From Parabacteroides johnsonii DSM 18315 (GTDB lineage Bacteria; Bacteroidota; Bacteroidia; Bacteroidales; Tannerellaceae): a stretch of DNA of 64,000 bases. Under the pieces are notes generated by a model. It was not told the DNA's origin. It worked only from the letters and a program-made list of their open reading frames with translations, and searched no databases. Below, one piece after another: positions 43,367 through 51,436 of the stretch (positions are counted from its first letter, which is position 1; each line of letters opens with the position of its first letter). The DNA lies in the NCBI RefSeq assembly GCF_025151045.1, contig NZ_CP102285.1, positions 4,154,001 through 4,218,000 on the forward strand. Direction: 5' to 3'. Position numbers and translations under genes: made by a program.

Positions 43367-43540
43367 AGAAACGATGTCAAACTTTCGGATTTGACATTAG
43401 CTGATGTAGAAGCATTAGCAGACAAAGAAGTTGGATGTGTAAATGGAACTCAGAATACCCGATACTGTTTTCTTTCCAACGGAAGATATAAATGTGACTC
43501 TTATTGGATTTGGAATTGTGTGACAGAAGTTAATAATTAA
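43292..43540 (+). CDS. NVEAL-type small precursor peptide 3
   Basis: The 82-residue protein shares the N-terminal 25 residues of the gene at 41473, then NRNDVKLSDLTLADVEALAD. After ALA the sequence has four Cys in a different order (VGCVNG, RYCFLSNG, YKCDSY, WNCVTEVNN) and is rich in Asn, Trp and Tyr. Cleavage after EALA gives a ~36-residue peptide. It is followed by a strong terminator. Together with NVEAL 2 it shows a fixed leader with a varying C-terminus. Confidence 0.85.
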   Translation: MGKKIIGVIAFAAIAVAAGWNYQQNRNDVKLSDLTLADVEALADKEVGCVNGTQNTRYCFLSNGRYKCDSYWIWNCVTEVNN

Positions 43541-43558
43541 AATCAAATAGGTATTGAA

Positions 43559-43604
43559 AGTCTTTGCCATAAATGTTTAATACAATGGCAAAGACTATAT
43601 TTGT
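43559..43604 (+). terminator. Terminator after NVEAL 3
   Basis: AGTCTTTGCCAT (43559-43570) pairs with ATGGCAAAGACT (43585-43596), followed by ATATTTGTTCTT. The T-run is broken, so some readthrough into the next gene is possible. Confidence 0.7.
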
Positions 43605-43683
43605 TCTTGTTATAAAGATAGTTACAGTTATAATAAAGAGAAACGAAGATACTTTATTATTTATATTACATAAACCTGTTCAT

Positions 43684-44829
43684 ATGGCAATAAAATTACA
43701 AGCAAGCATTTTCCTCTTTAGTCTGCTTATACTGATCGGATGCCGGAATGTCCGGAATGAGAGTTCGGAAATAAAAGACGATCCGCAAATAATGAATGTA
43801 TCCGGGCAAAAGCAGTTATACATGGGAGAGACAGACTATCCTACATCCGGAACGATCCGTTATTATGAACAGGATGGCAAATCCTATGTTGTTCAATGCA
43901 ATGACAGGATGCGTACAATTGCTGTTTATGATTATACCACCGGTAAAAAGGTGGGGGAAAAAGATGTCAGCCGGTTATTGCCAGGAGGTGAATTGTTTGC
44001 CTATAACAGTGACACGATCGTTTCGACAATAGATGCCGACCCCTCGATCGTCTCCTTTTATTGTCCAGAAAACCGATCATCTATGAATGTTCCGGTTGTT
44101 GTGGAGGAACATCATATCGAACAGTATCCGCGCTGTTTTCCGGAAGGGGCTATTTTTATGAATGGAAAGTGGTATTTTTCCTGTTATAGATTAGGAGAAT
44201 ATCCGGAATTGATGGACAAAGGGAAAGATCGTCTTCCTGTATTGGAAGTCGATTTCCAAAAAGATAAATGGGAATTTATCGGAGGATATCCGGAGTTGTA
44301 TGCACAAAACAATATGGGAAGTCTGAATTATTGGGTTCCTTTCATATGCGGGAATACGGAAGAAAACAAAATATTAATTGGCTACAGTGCGTCTCCGGAC
44401 ATACATATCTATTCGGTAAAAGAGCGAACAACAGAGTCTGTGTCAATAAAAAGCATTTATGCAGATACAATACCTCTGCCTTTGACTAAAAAAGGAAGAG
44501 ACTATTTTTCAGATTCTGATTCTTATTATCACTTTGCGCAGTATCCCCACTACGGCCCTCTTTGTTATGATCCTTGGAAAAGACTATATTACCGGTTTGT
44601 CGGTATTGGATTAAATGACTGGGAACTGGATAAAAATCCATTGCTCCAGTACCAAAAGAAATGGTCTGTCATGATTTTTGACCGCTCTTTTAAAAAGCTC
44701 GGCGAGAAGGCCATTGGTGATAAATACAATACTATCTATCATTTTGTTTCACCAGAAGGTTTATATATCCTGGACAAAGACAAAAACGAAGATATTGCTA
44801 CTTATTCATTATTCACCGTTAATTTGTAG
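43684..44829 (+). CDS. DUF4221-like beta-propeller lipoprotein
   Basis: I placed the start at MAIKLQASIFLFSLLILIGC (lipid Cys20). An open frame extends 37 codons further up, but that stretch lies in the terminator hairpin. The rest (381 aa) is beta-rich: TIRYYEQDGKSYVVQC, RTIAVYDYTTGKKVGEK, KWYFSCYRLGEYPELM, PHYGPLCYDPWKRLYYRF. This pattern resembles DUF4221 proteins, which sit beside NVEAL genes in Bacteroidales. The stop is immediately followed by the next start codon. Confidence 0.82.
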   Translation: MAIKLQASIFLFSLLILIGCRNVRNESSEIKDDPQIMNVSGQKQLYMGETDYPTSGTIRYYEQDGKSYVVQCNDRMRTIAVYDYTTGKKVGEKDVSRLLPGGELFAYNSDTIVSTIDADPSIVSFYCPENRSSMNVPVVVEEHHIEQYPRCFPEGAIFMNGKWYFSCYRLGEYPELMDKGKDRLPVLEVDFQKDKWEFIGGYPELYAQNNMGSLNYWVPFICGNTEENKILIGYSASPDIHIYSVKERTTESVSIKSIYADTIPLPLTKKGRDYFSDSDSYYHFAQYPHYGPLCYDPWKRLYYRFVGIGLNDWELDKNPLLQYQKKWSVMIFDRSFKKLGEKAIGDKYNTIYHFVSPEGLYILDKDKNEDIATYSLFTVNL

Positions 44830-46314
44830 ATGATGAAACACTTCTTTTTATCCATACTGTTCTTTTTCTCTTTATCTTGCACCTTTTCTCCAAAAGATTT
44901 TCGGATTCCGGAAATAGAAAAATGGTTATCCTCGCATGAAAAAAGGTATGATTATTGCATTGTTATTCCCGGAGCAGGATGCGACGGGTGTATCTCTGGG
45001 GCGGAATATTTTGTTGTAGAGAACTATCAAAGAGCAAACGTCTTATATATTTTTACAAAAATAGAATCGGTGAAATTGCTTAAACATAAATTGGGAGATA
45101 ATATCGTAAATGCCCCTAACGTTTTATTAGATGTGGATGGCACGTTCGATAAAAACGGGAATAATCCGAATGACATATATCCGGCCATTTATAACATCAG
45201 CCAAAATAAGGTTACGGATGTAAATTATATGTCACCCCAAAATGGTATGGCTATGGAAGATCTGAAAAAGCAATTTGAAAAAGAAGCTGTGTTTAAAATA
45301 GATTTGGAATCATATATAAAACATGGAGATTGCGGTAGGCAAATAAAATTGAGCGATATTACGGACAGCGTGACCTACATTCCTTTAAAAACAAATTATA
45401 ATTTGCCGATAGCGGAAATACAAGAAGTAAGAACAACCGATGATTTCATTTTTTGTCTGGATACGCAACAAAAGTTGTTTTGCTTCAATCGTAATGGTGA
45501 TTTTATCACTCTGATCGGGAAACGGGGAGAAGGCCCGGAAGAATATATAAATATAGCGGATTTTGATGTGGATGGCCGGAAGGGAGAAGTGTATTTATTT
45601 GATTTGCAAAGGCATTTTATTATGGTCTATACTGTGGACGGCCGTTTTTCGAGACGGATAAAATTGCCGGATAACATATTGAATATCGCCAAGTATTATG
45701 ATTCTCAGTTTATAGCCTATGCTCCTGAATATTTGGGCAATGAAAGAGACAAACTTATTATCTTTAATGATAAGGGAGAAGAAAGAGACAGCATTTTATT
45801 TCAACAAGAAGAGAATATCAGTAACACAAAAATAGATATATTTAAAATGGCGACATTTACTTTCCAGAGCCATTTTCTATGCAGGTTACCTTTCAGTGAT
45901 ATCACATACGCATTGACTCCGATCGGGAATCAATATAAATACGTGGAATTTCAGCAAGGTAAATATAAATTGCCATATGAGATCGGAAGTAATGTGGAAT
46001 CTTATAACGAGAACCTGAACAGTTCTTATATTTTTGAACCCCGTTTCTACAAATGTCAGAACCTGATATTTATAAATTTCTTTTTTAAGATGAACAATTA
46101 CCAACTTCTTTATAATTCAGATAAAAACGTATTTTTTACCGTGTTCAAGGGGAAATATCCTGTCGGTATTGAAAATGACATAGATAACGGTCCTCCTTTT
46201 TGGCCGGTTTATATCAAAGGGGATCGGGCTGTAGGCATTGCCACCGCCTTCAATTCGGAATATGACAATCCTGTTTTGCAAATTATAAATATAACCCTTG
46301 AAAATAAAGAGTGA
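44830..46314 (+). CDS. Lipoprotein: thioredoxin-like domain fused to a beta-propeller
   Basis: The 494-residue protein has a lipobox (FFFSLSC, Cys17). Residues ~25-150 look like a thioredoxin-like fold with a CxxC pair, GAGCDGCISGAEYF (Cys51, Cys54), and ANVLYIFTKIESVKLLKHKL. From ~155 it becomes a propeller like the genes at 39310 and 41809: KLSDITDSVTYIPLKTN, LFCFNRNGDFITLIGKRGEG and IYLFDLQ-type blades. So one polypeptide joins redox chemistry with the ligand-type propeller of this cluster. The DNA is strongly A/T-rich. Confidence 0.82.
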   Translation: MMKHFFLSILFFFSLSCTFSPKDFRIPEIEKWLSSHEKRYDYCIVIPGAGCDGCISGAEYFVVENYQRANVLYIFTKIESVKLLKHKLGDNIVNAPNVLLDVDGTFDKNGNNPNDIYPAIYNISQNKVTDVNYMSPQNGMAMEDLKKQFEKEAVFKIDLESYIKHGDCGRQIKLSDITDSVTYIPLKTNYNLPIAEIQEVRTTDDFIFCLDTQQKLFCFNRNGDFITLIGKRGEGPEEYINIADFDVDGRKGEVYLFDLQRHFIMVYTVDGRFSRRIKLPDNILNIAKYYDSQFIAYAPEYLGNERDKLIIFNDKGEERDSILFQQEENISNTKIDIFKMATFTFQSHFLCRLPFSDITYALTPIGNQYKYVEFQQGKYKLPYEIGSNVESYNENLNSSYIFEPRFYKCQNLIFINFFFKMNNYQLLYNSDKNVFFTVFKGKYPVGIENDIDNGPPFWPVYIKGDRAVGIATAFNSEYDNPVLQIINITLENKE

Positions 46315-46339
46315 ACGAAAATATTTCAATTAACGAAAT

Positions 46340-48334
46340 ATGAATTGTATGAAAATAACAATTACTCCTTGCATTTTATTTCTCTGGCTCTTTGCCGCGT
46401 CTTGTCACTTCGAGGAAAACAGGCGCTTAAAAGAAGCGCTGTCTTTAGCAGGTGACAATCGTTCCGAATTGGAAAAAATTTTGGCTCATTATGCCGATGA
46501 TCCCGAGAAATCAAAAGCTGCCCGTTTTCTCGTTGAGAATATGCCGGGGCATTCGGGGGTGACTACTGCCGATATAAAAAAGTTGCAACCGTTTTATCTG
46601 CAACATGCAGCCATTTCTGAAAAGCATAACTGGGAACGGACCTCCGTTTGGGAAAAAGAAATCGATGAATGGTGGAAGATGCACAAGGGCGAGATTTTTT
46701 TTCCACGTATGCAGCAAGATATCCGGACAGTCAGAGCCGAATGGCTGATCAACGAGATCGACCGTTCATTCAAGGCGTGGAAAGAAAATGCCTATACCCG
46801 CGATATGGCATTGGACGATTTTTGTCGCTATATCTTGCCTTATCGCTTTATGGAACGGATTTGCATGGATAATTGCCGGGATGTTTTTTATAAACGGCAT
46901 GCCGGTTGGTTCGGCGATAGAAAAAAAGATTTCCGGGATGTGACGGATTCCCTGAATCTGTTATATAAAGAAGTGATGCACAGCAATTGGGCTGCTGCTT
47001 CCATGCCGGTTTATGATGTCGCAACTTTTGAACAAATCAAACGAGGACTTTGCAGTGACAGGGCCTGGTTCAACTGCCTGTTGCTTTCTTCGTTAGGAAT
47101 GGCTTCGTCCATCGATATGGTTCCGTCTTGGGGGAACCGTTCCGGCGGACATACTTGGAACAGTCTGGTCATTGACGGCGAGACCTACCCGTTTGAACCG
47201 TTTTGGGACGAAGACCGGTGGAAATATAAACGGATCTATAATAATGAGTGTTTCGATCTGTTGTGGGGCAAAAGCCGCCTGCCTAAAGTGTTCCGCCTGT
47301 CTTTTGAATGGAATTCAGACGGACCGTTGGAGGATCGAAAGGCGGATGGCAACGATGTGCCCGCTTTGTTCCGGACTCCATTCCTCCGGGATGTTTCCGA
47401 CCAATATTTCAGGACAACGGATGTACATATTGAAATCACAGAAGAAAAACCGGAAGACGCTCGTTATTGCTATCTGTGCGTATTCGGCATACCGGATTGG
47501 ATTCCCGTACAATGGGGGAAAATCGAGAGGGACGGAAGCGTCACATTCAAAAAAATGGGACGGGATATCGTGTATGCGCCGATGTTTTATGAGAATGGCA
47601 AACTTCTTCCTGCCGCTCCGGCTTTTTTGTTGAACCGCAAAGGGGAGTGCGAGGCGATCGGATGCAATGGGAAGAGGACGGAGATCAATATACACACTTA
47701 CACCTCTTTCTTCGATGTGAAAGATGTATTGAAAATCAAACGGGATATTTCCGGAAGCATTTTGGTGGCAAGTAACGATCCGGAATTCGAAACGGCAGAT
47801 ACGCTGTATTGCATCACGGACAGTTTGGACGTATGGGAAAACGAATGGCATTTTCCGAATGCAAAAAAATACAGATATGTCCGTTTAATTCCGGCAAGAG
47901 ATACGATCGCTTTATGTGAAATCTCGTTTTATGAGAAAGGATTCGAATTGCCGATCCGAGATATACGGATAGCAGTCGAAGGAGAAACGCTTGTCGAGGG
48001 AGAAACGCCTGATGCCCTTATCGACGGGTTTTCGGCTACGGGGTGGAAAGGGAAACTGAAAAAAGGAGAGTCGATTTTGTTCGATTTGGGAAAAGAGCGG
48101 GATATCGGCAAATGTTTCTTGGCTCCTTATACACCGCCTTATTTCCCTCCGGAACAAGATATCGAGCTTTGTTATTGGGATAACCGTTGGGTTGCTTTCG
48201 ACACACGGGAAAATAACGGTTCGCTTCATCTGAAGTTTGACGGCGTACCTGAAGGCACATTGTACAGGACAAGAATTAAGGGGTACAAAGATCGTATTTT
48301 CATGTATAAAAATGGAGAAATCAGATGGTTTTAG
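46340..48334 (+). CDS. Transglutaminase-like lipoprotein with C-terminal beta domains
   Basis: The 664-residue protein has a lipobox (LFLWLFAASC, Cys22). The middle matches the transglutaminase-like core: RGLCSDRAWFNCLLLSSLGM (Cys near 237), SGGHTWNSLVIDGE (His near 270), then YPFEPFWDED (Asp). Residues ~100-200 contain a helical leader. The C-terminal part (~500-664) resembles a carbohydrate- or discoidin-type beta domain (KYRYVRLIPARDTIALCEIS, DGFSATGWKGKLKK). The function could be proteolysis, cross-linking or peptide handling at the envelope. It overlaps the signal peptidase gene by 10 bp. Confidence 0.8.
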   Translation: MNCMKITITPCILFLWLFAASCHFEENRRLKEALSLAGDNRSELEKILAHYADDPEKSKAARFLVENMPGHSGVTTADIKKLQPFYLQHAAISEKHNWERTSVWEKEIDEWWKMHKGEIFFPRMQQDIRTVRAEWLINEIDRSFKAWKENAYTRDMALDDFCRYILPYRFMERICMDNCRDVFYKRHAGWFGDRKKDFRDVTDSLNLLYKEVMHSNWAAASMPVYDVATFEQIKRGLCSDRAWFNCLLLSSLGMASSIDMVPSWGNRSGGHTWNSLVIDGETYPFEPFWDEDRWKYKRIYNNECFDLLWGKSRLPKVFRLSFEWNSDGPLEDRKADGNDVPALFRTPFLRDVSDQYFRTTDVHIEITEEKPEDARYCYLCVFGIPDWIPVQWGKIERDGSVTFKKMGRDIVYAPMFYENGKLLPAAPAFLLNRKGECEAIGCNGKRTEINIHTYTSFFDVKDVLKIKRDISGSILVASNDPEFETADTLYCITDSLDVWENEWHFPNAKKYRYVRLIPARDTIALCEISFYEKGFELPIRDIRIAVEGETLVEGETPDALIDGFSATGWKGKLKKGESILFDLGKERDIGKCFLAPYTPPYFPPEQDIELCYWDNRWVAFDTRENNGSLHLKFDGVPEGTLYRTRIKGYKDRIFMYKNGEIRWF

Positions 48335-49197
48335 CGAAGAAGATCATTGACTATATATTAAATGGTATTATAGCCATTACTGTTATTGGTTGTATGTGGG
48401 TTTTCTCCCAAGTCTTCCTCCTCGCCTCCTTCCGCATCCCCAGCGACTCGATGGAGCCTGAACTGGTCGAAGGGGACTTTGTGGCGGTCTGGAAACCGAC
48501 GCTCGGCGCACGACTGTTTAACCTCAATGCGACACTGCGGCTGGAACAGACCGCAATACACCGCGTACCGGGATTTCGGAGAGTAAGGCGGGGCGATGTG
48601 CTGGTCTTCAACTTTTCGCACCCGAACGGCTGGGACAAGATCGAGATGCACATCCTGAAATATTACATCAAACGGTGCATCGGCTTGCCGGGCGACACGC
48701 TTTCCATCCGGGACGGAAGGTTCCGGATAAACGGCGTGAGTGAACCGCTCGGAAACCTCGACTCACAGGAGCGGATCGGGCAAACGCCACCGGAAGAATT
48801 CGCCGATGGCATTTACAAGGCATTCCCGTTCGACTCCGCTGTCGGCTGGAATATCCGGGATTTCGGACCGCTTTATATTCCTAAAGCCGGCGATCGGATC
48901 AAAATGGACCGCACCGGCTATGCTTTATACCGCAAGTTGATCGCATGGGAGCAAAAAACAGAAATAGAGTATAGGGATTCAACGGTCTGTCTGAATGGCA
49001 AACCGATACAGGAATACCGTTTCCAAAAAAACTATTACTTCATGGCCGGCGACAAAGGAAAAAATTCACAGGATTCCCGGTATTGGGGATTGTTACCGGA
49101 AGAATATATTGTCGGGAAAGCAGCCTTCATCTGGAAATCGGTCGATCCTTACACCGGACAGTTCCGATGGGAACGGTTCATGAAGAAAATCGAGTGA
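48325..49197 (+). CDS. Signal peptidase I, cluster-linked copy
   Basis: The 290-residue protein has one N-terminal membrane helix (~10-35) and the SPase I boxes: IPSDSMEPELVEGD (nucleophile Ser42), RRVRRGDVLVF, YYIKRCIGLPGDTLSI (general-base Lys116) and AGDKGKNSQDSRYWGLLP. A ~65-residue insert between box D and box E (LGNLDSQERIGQTPPEEFAD onward) is larger than in small SPases. It is translationally linked with the transglutaminase-like gene. A housekeeping lepB is expected elsewhere in the genome, so this copy may be dedicated to the neighbours. Confidence 0.9.
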   Translation: MVLAKKIIDYILNGIIAITVIGCMWVFSQVFLLASFRIPSDSMEPELVEGDFVAVWKPTLGARLFNLNATLRLEQTAIHRVPGFRRVRRGDVLVFNFSHPNGWDKIEMHILKYYIKRCIGLPGDTLSIRDGRFRINGVSEPLGNLDSQERIGQTPPEEFADGIYKAFPFDSAVGWNIRDFGPLYIPKAGDRIKMDRTGYALYRKLIAWEQKTEIEYRDSTVCLNGKPIQEYRFQKNYYFMAGDKGKNSQDSRYWGLLPEEYIVGKAAFIWKSVDPYTGQFRWERFMKKIE

Positions 49198-49210
49198 AAA
49201 ACGGATAAGC

Positions 49211-51025
49211 ATGAAAATAAAATACACTGGCATGGAACTCAAACTGCATAGGCATGGAATCCGAATTGCACTGGCATCCGTTTTCGGGGCGATGCTGACC
49301 GCCACGCCGCTCGTCGGCGACAGCGCATTGGCGAATGGCATCGTGATGGGAAAAGTGTTCTGGTTTCATCTCTCGATGGCCCTGATGGCAATCGGTACGA
49401 TCGTAACAATAGGGTTCGGCAGGAAAAAGGGGATTTCATTCTCACTGCCGGACGGGCTGTTGCTCCTCTTTGCCGGGGTCACACTCGTGACGTATGACTG
49501 GCAGCTCGGTCCCGAACCCGAAAAACTGCTTTTCGGAGGGCAGTTGATCGTCTTATGGTTCCTGTTGCGCCATTTTCTTACGGAGGCTCCTTGCCTGAAG
49601 TTCTTTTTTTTGTTCATGCTGATGCTCACCGGACTGGTCGAAGCCGTTTGGGGAATGCAGCAATTGCATGGCCATGTCTATTCCCATCATTCTCTTTTCC
49701 GGCTGACGGGTTCTTTCTTTAATCCGGGTCCCTATTCCGGGTATCTGGCGGTCGTGCTGCCGGTTTGCCTGTGGACAGCGATGCGGTTTCAAAAGGGGAT
49801 GCACTATTTCGGCTGGGTATGCGTAGGGGCCATCCTGGTTGTCTTGCCTGCCGGGATGAGCCGGTCGGCCTGGGTGGCGGCGGTTGTGGCTTGCGGGTGG
49901 GTGTATTGGGCGGAACGGATCGGATGGGAAAAGACGAAAGCCATATATAGTAGGTATAAGAATGTAGCGGTTCCATTCTTCGCAATTGTAATCCTATTGG
50001 CCGGTTGTGCTTTTGCCGGGCTATACGGTCTGAAACGGGATTCGGCGGACGGACGGTTGTTGATGTGGAAAGTGACGGGAAAAGCGATAGCCGGACATCC
50101 GGTTACGGGAACAGGTCTGGGAGGGTTTCCGGAGGCGTATGCTGAAATGCAGGGGCAATATTTCGGGACGGAGGAGGCGACCGATAAAGAGAAACGGGTA
50201 GCCGGATGCCCCGAATATGCATTCAATGAATATTTGCAGATCGGGCTGGAACAAGGGATCGGGGGATGGATCGTATTCGTGTCGTGGCTGGGGAGCATGA
50301 TGTACTATGGAATCCGGAACAGGCAGCATGGAGCGGTCGGAGGTGTGTTGGCACTGGTAGTGTTTGCAATGTCGTCCTATCCGTTGCAGTTGCCGTCGTT
50401 TTGGGTGGCGCTGATGTTTTTGGGGGCGGTATGCGTAACGGAAGAGGGGACGCAGAGGGCACGGATTTTCGCAGAGAAGTTGTTGACCGGTTTGCTGGCA
50501 TTGACGGCTGTAGGTCTGTTTGTCGGGCAGAAAGGGAACTATGAGGCTTATCGGAGGTGGGGACGGATGCAGATGCTTTATAACAATAAGGCGTATGAAT
50601 CGGTTGCGGAAGATTACCACAGCTTGCATGACAAGTTGAAGCATAAACCGGAATTTTTGTTCGAAGAGGCGCAATGCCTCAGTAAAACGGAGCAATACAC
50701 GGAAGCGATACAGGTTTTGGAACGGGCGAAGCGGCTGAGCGGAGATCCGATGATCCGGTATATGATCGCCAAAAACCGGCAGGCACTCGGTGACTACCGG
50801 GAAGCGGAAAGGGAACTGCTTCAGGCCATCGAAATACTTCCGGAACGGTTGTATCCTTACTATCTGTTAGCCAAACTATATGCAGAGCCAGAGTTCTATC
50901 AGGAGGATAAATTCCGGGCTGCCGCCGGTGCCGTACTGACCAAAGAACCGAAGGTCGAAAGCACCGCTGTCAGAGAAATGAGAACGGAAATAAAAAAGAT
51001 GGTAGAGAAAGGAGATGTTGATTGA
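49211..51025 (+). CDS. O-antigen ligase/Wzy-like membrane protein with TPR C-terminus
   Basis: The 604-residue protein has about ten membrane helices (residues ~15-430). A large outside loop holds SADGRLLMWKVTGKAIAGHP and GTGLGGFPEAYAEMQGQYFG, then CPEYAFNEYLQIGLEQGIGG: the Arg and His/Glu-type pattern of Wzy_C ligases, which transfer glycans to lipid A, other glycans or, in PglL/PglO, to protein. Residues ~445-580 form TPR-like helices (LLEEAQCLSKTEQYTEAI; YREAERELLQAIEILPERLY). The start could be MKIKYTG or, seven codons in, MELKLHRHG. It ends the cluster. A glycan-transfer role is inferred. Confidence 0.83.
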   Translation: MKIKYTGMELKLHRHGIRIALASVFGAMLTATPLVGDSALANGIVMGKVFWFHLSMALMAIGTIVTIGFGRKKGISFSLPDGLLLLFAGVTLVTYDWQLGPEPEKLLFGGQLIVLWFLLRHFLTEAPCLKFFFLFMLMLTGLVEAVWGMQQLHGHVYSHHSLFRLTGSFFNPGPYSGYLAVVLPVCLWTAMRFQKGMHYFGWVCVGAILVVLPAGMSRSAWVAAVVACGWVYWAERIGWEKTKAIYSRYKNVAVPFFAIVILLAGCAFAGLYGLKRDSADGRLLMWKVTGKAIAGHPVTGTGLGGFPEAYAEMQGQYFGTEEATDKEKRVAGCPEYAFNEYLQIGLEQGIGGWIVFVSWLGSMMYYGIRNRQHGAVGGVLALVVFAMSSYPLQLPSFWVALMFLGAVCVTEEGTQRARIFAEKLLTGLLALTAVGLFVGQKGNYEAYRRWGRMQMLYNNKAYESVAEDYHSLHDKLKHKPEFLFEEAQCLSKTEQYTEAIQVLERAKRLSGDPMIRYMIAKNRQALGDYREAERELLQAIEILPERLYPYYLLAKLYAEPEFYQEDKFRAAAGAVLTKEPKVESTAVREMRTEIKKMVEKGDVD

Positions 51026-51081
51026 ATGTCGTATTTGTGGCTGAAAGAGCCTTGATGTAAATAAAGTTTTTCTTGCAACTC

Positions 51082-51112
51082 TTTGTTTATTAAAAAAAAG
51101 CCTCTATCTTTG
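51082..51112 (+). promoter_or_regulatory. Promoter of rpmH
   Basis: TTTG at 51082-51085 and TATCTTTG at 51105-51112 are separated by 19 bp, an exact fit to the Bacteroidota -33/-7 consensus. Confidence 0.85.
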
Positions 51113-51162
51113 CAGCCCAAATTGGTATGAGAATAAGATAATAATAAATAATATACAGAAAG

Positions 51163-51315
51163 ATGAAAAGAACATTTCAACCTTCCAACCGGAAAAGAAA
51201 GAACAAGCATGGCTTCCGTTCAAGAATGGCTACAGCTAATGGCCGCAGAGTATTAGCTTCTCGTCGTGCTAAAGGAAGAGCTAAATTAACAGTTTCTGAC
51301 GAATACAACGGATAA
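51163..51315 (+). CDS. rpmH: Ribosomal protein L34
   Basis: The 50-residue basic protein reads [20 protein letters not shown] and continues [20 protein letters not shown], which is the L34 sequence. Its length is normal. It binds 23S rRNA in the large subunit. The classic rnpA neighbour is absent. The gene has a consensus promoter 50 nt upstream and its own strong terminator. Confidence 0.98.
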   Translation: MKRTFQPSNRKRKNKHGFRSRMATANGRRVLASRRAKGRAKLTVSDEYNG

Positions 51316-51341
51316 TTCTTTCCGTTAGAAGATTTTTTCAT

Positions 51342-51388
51342 AAAGAAAGTAGAGGTTTTTACTAAAAAGCCTTTACTTTCTTTGTTTT
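51342..51388 (+). terminator. Intrinsic terminator after rpmH
   Basis: AAAGAAAGTA (51342-51351) pairs with TACTTTCTTT (51374-51383) with inner AGGTTTTT/AAAAAGCCT pairing. It is followed by GTTTT. Confidence 0.85.
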
Positions 51389-51436
51389 AACGGCTTTGTT
51401 TTCTACTTTTGATCCGCCTACAAATACAAGATAGAA

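Noticed and set aside
43573-43683. Upstream extension of the DUF4221-like gene
   Set aside because: The stretch begins inside the terminator hairpin. A perfect lipoprotein signal starts at the ATG at 43684.
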